In this document: positions 5,410-6,780 of the stretch, in pieces
Layout: every line of letters starts with the position of its first letter
Numbering within the stretch: position 1 is the first letter of the stretch
Assembly: GCA_028293225.1 (NCBI GenBank)
Contig: JAQGPE010000351.1
Span: forward strand, 1 to 6,780
Reading direction: 5' to 3'
From: Akkermansiaceae bacterium
Lineage (GTDB): Bacteria > Verrucomicrobiota > Verrucomicrobiia > Verrucomicrobiales > Akkermansiaceae
Length of the DNA stretch: 6,780 bases
The notes under the pieces: model-generated
Databases searched by the model: none
Told to the model about the DNA's origin: nothing
Seen by the model: only the letters and a program-made list of their open reading frames with translations
Program-made: the position numbers and the translations under genes

Positions 5410-6561
5410 TCAGTTCGGCAGCGACTTCAGGTAGCGCTCCTTTTCCGCTGCGGAGATGTTGCTGTTTTCGATCACCGACCGGACGGCGCCGCGTCCGCTG
5501 ATGGCGTTGCGCAGCAGGGAGCCGATCGCTTGCTGGCGGAGATCGGGGTCGGTGACGGAAACGGCCCATTCGGCAGCGGTTTGGGGCTGCAGGGTGGCGA
5601 GTGAAGAGACGAGTCCGACGGCGCCGTAGTCGCGGGTCTTGCCGCTCTGGGCCAGAAGCCAGGCCGCGGCCGCGGTGGGGTCCTGGGCGGACCATTCGTG
5701 AACCAGGGGGCCGGTGAAAACTTCGGCGACGCCCTTCGCGTCCGCGTTCCGGGTGACGTAGTCGGCGGCCAGGGCCGGGTTTTTGCCGACCAATGATTCG
5801 ATCGAGGTGCTGGCGAGCGTGTTGTAGGGTTTGTCGTAGTCCTTGAGCAGGGTGGTGAGATAACCCAGCGACATGGAGACGTAGGAATCGGACCGCTCAC
5901 CGCCGCCCAGCGCCAGGACGATGTCCGGCGTGGAGATGCCCAGTTCGGCCCGTCTGGATGCCGAGCCCACCACTTCGTCCAGGGCTTTCCAGTTGGACAG
6001 GTTCGCGAGCCCGGTCACATAGTTGATGGAGAAATACGATTTCAGGCCGGGGTCCTTGATTTCGTGCAGGAAGGTTTCGGCCAGTTGAGGGTCCCGCGCG
6101 GCCGCGGAGCCAATCAGGATGTAGGCGGTCTGCATTTCCGGCCCCTGGGGGAGCGAGCGCAGCCAGTCGACCGCTCCCGGCAGGTCCTGGGCGGCGTACC
6201 GCTGTGAAAACCGCATGAGAAAGGAGTTGTAGTCGTCCCCGACCGGCATTCCGGCCAGGGTCTCCTTGCAGGCCTCGACATCGCCGTGGAGGAAGAAATC
6301 CACGGCCCTGCTCCGGGCCTCGGGTGAGAGCGCTCCATGGGCTTCAAGGATCTCCCGGCTGACGCTCCCGCCATCATTTGCGGAGGCGGTGTCCGGAATT
6401 TTCTGCCGGACGCCGGGACGATCCTTGAGCTGGCTCTGCTCATGTTGCGAAGTCGCGGCGCCGCCGGTTCCGGCTGTCTTCTCCTTGCACGAAAGAAGAC
6501 AGAGGGTCAGGACGATTCCCAAGGGAGGCGTTCGCAATTTCATCAGGGTTTTCGAGATCAT
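5410..6561 (-). CDS. Lipoprotein with W/DP helical repeats
   Basis: A 383-residue predicted lipoprotein. The N-terminus has a basic start (MISKTLMKLR), a hydrophobic stretch PLGIVLTLCLLS and a lipobox LLSC with the acylated Cys at 25, followed by Lys-Glu-Lys and a low-complexity linker (26-65). The rest is helical with repeated units: YAAQDLPGAVDWLRSLP (122-138), AARDPQLAETFLHEI (154-168), WSAQDPTAAAAWLLAQSG (290-307) and PQTAAEWAVSVTD (326-338). This fits a solenoid of helix pairs anchored to a membrane, probably facing the periplasm. The first gene of the window has the same motif. ATG 6561 lies 2 bp after the stop of the preceding minus-strand gene, consistent with an operon; ATG 6543 (residue 7) is an alternative start and still leaves a full signal. 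It converges on the GT25 gene. Its function is not known; protein-protein contact is a guess from the fold. Confidence 0.8.
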   Translation of the reverse strand: MISKTLMKLRTPPLGIVLTLCLLSCKEKTAGTGGAATSQHEQSQLKDRPGVRQKIPDTASANDGGSVSREILEAHGALSPEARSRAVDFFLHGDVEACKETLAGMPVGDDYNSFLMRFSQRYAAQDLPGAVDWLRSLPQGPEMQTAYILIGSAAARDPQLAETFLHEIKDPGLKSYFSINYVTGLANLSNWKALDEVVGSASRRAELGISTPDIVLALGGGERSDSYVSMSLGYLTTLLKDYDKPYNTLASTSIESLVGKNPALAADYVTRNADAKGVAEVFTGPLVHEWSAQDPTAAAAWLLAQSGKTRDYGAVGLVSSLATLQPQTAAEWAVSVTDPDLRQQAIGSLLRNAISGRGAVRSVIENSNISAAEKERYLKSLPN

Positions 6562-6563
6562 TC

Positions 6564-6780
6564 TTACTCGTATACCCAGGTGCGGACGGTATCAAACGTC
6601 TGCTCGTAGTGGAACGTGGTGCCGTTGGTGAATACCTTGGTGATTTCACTGCGATTTTTCACTTCCGAGTTGGAGCTCTTCAGGACCGCGTCGTTGTGGA
6701 CGATCTGATAGGTGATGACCCCGGTGCCTATGGACACGTTCGGATCGGTGCTTGAAGTGCCTCCGTGCCTGTTTTCAGGC
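6564..6780 (-). CDS. Unrecognised protein, C-terminal 72 residues (5' end outside window)
   Basis: On the minus strand the frame is open from the window edge to TAA at 6566-6564, giving 72 residues that end in FDTVRTWVYE. The segment is polar and rich in Thr, Asn, Ser and Val, with alternating patterns such as VITYQIVHND, SEITKVFTN and TTFHYEQTF that suggest beta strands. An exported or cell-surface protein tail would fit, but nothing identifies a family. There are no in-frame stops, and only 2 bp separate it from the lipoprotein ATG at 6561, so the two are probably in one transcript. No start codon of its own lies in the window. Confidence that it is a gene is fair because of the tight junction, but the visible part is short. 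Confidence 0.55.
   Translation of the reverse strand, partial: PENRHGGTSSTDPNVSIGTGVITYQIVHNDAVLKSSNSEVKNRSEITKVFTNGTTFHYEQTFDTVRTWVYE

Overview
The window is high-GC DNA with a bacterial gene layout. It has five complete genes that I can support and two genes cut by the window edges. It most likely comes from a Verrucomicrobiota bacterium (Luteolibacter/Haloferula-like) or a near relative. This rests on the helical-repeat proteins with the pattern W-x-x-[Q/D]-D-P-x-A-A-x-x-W at both ends, on a 'cctgggg...ccccaggctggtatgg' intergenic element of a type I recall from Verrucomicrobia and Planctomycetes, and on the general lack of Shine-Dalgarno sequences. The taxonomic call is an inference and was not tested.

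Layout. 1-537 (+): C-terminal part of an Ala/Trp-rich helical-repeat protein. 538-946: about 400 bp without a gene, holding the palindromic element, a G8 run and the leader of the next operon. 947-1816 and 1813-2142 (+): a two-gene operon with an ATGA overlap, encoding a TauE/SafE-family membrane transporter and its small three-helix partner of the DUF1634 family. 2143-2350: 208 bp with three successive hairpins. 2351-3919, 3941-4612 and 4700-5344 (+): three soluble glycosyltransferase-type proteins. They are a 522-residue protein with a GT-A-like N-terminal half, a GT32-type (DXD sugar-binding) enzyme and a GT25-type (LPS glycosyltransferase) enzyme. 5343-5393: three copies of a 19-bp tandem repeat that begin inside the stop codon of the GT25 gene. 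5410-6561 (-): a lipoprotein with the same W/DP helical repeats as the first gene. 6564-6780 (-): the C-terminus of an unrecognised gene that ends 2 bp before the lipoprotein start.

How the genes work together. The transporter and DUF1634 protein form a conserved pair, probably exporting a small anion such as sulfite, an organosulfonate or a similar compound. The three glycosyltransferase-type genes lie in series on one strand with gaps of 21 and 87 bp. They probably act in the cytoplasm on one surface glycan (LPS outer core, capsule or glycoprotein glycan). No polymerase, flippase or sugar-nucleotide synthesis gene is visible, so this looks like a decoration cassette and not a full pathway. 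The lipoprotein and the gene before it form a separate minus-strand unit convergent with the glycosyltransferase genes.

I found no rRNA, tRNA, CRISPR array, transposase or convincing promoter. No clearly new system is evident. The least-explained coding content is the 522-aa protein, especially its C-terminal 220 residues.
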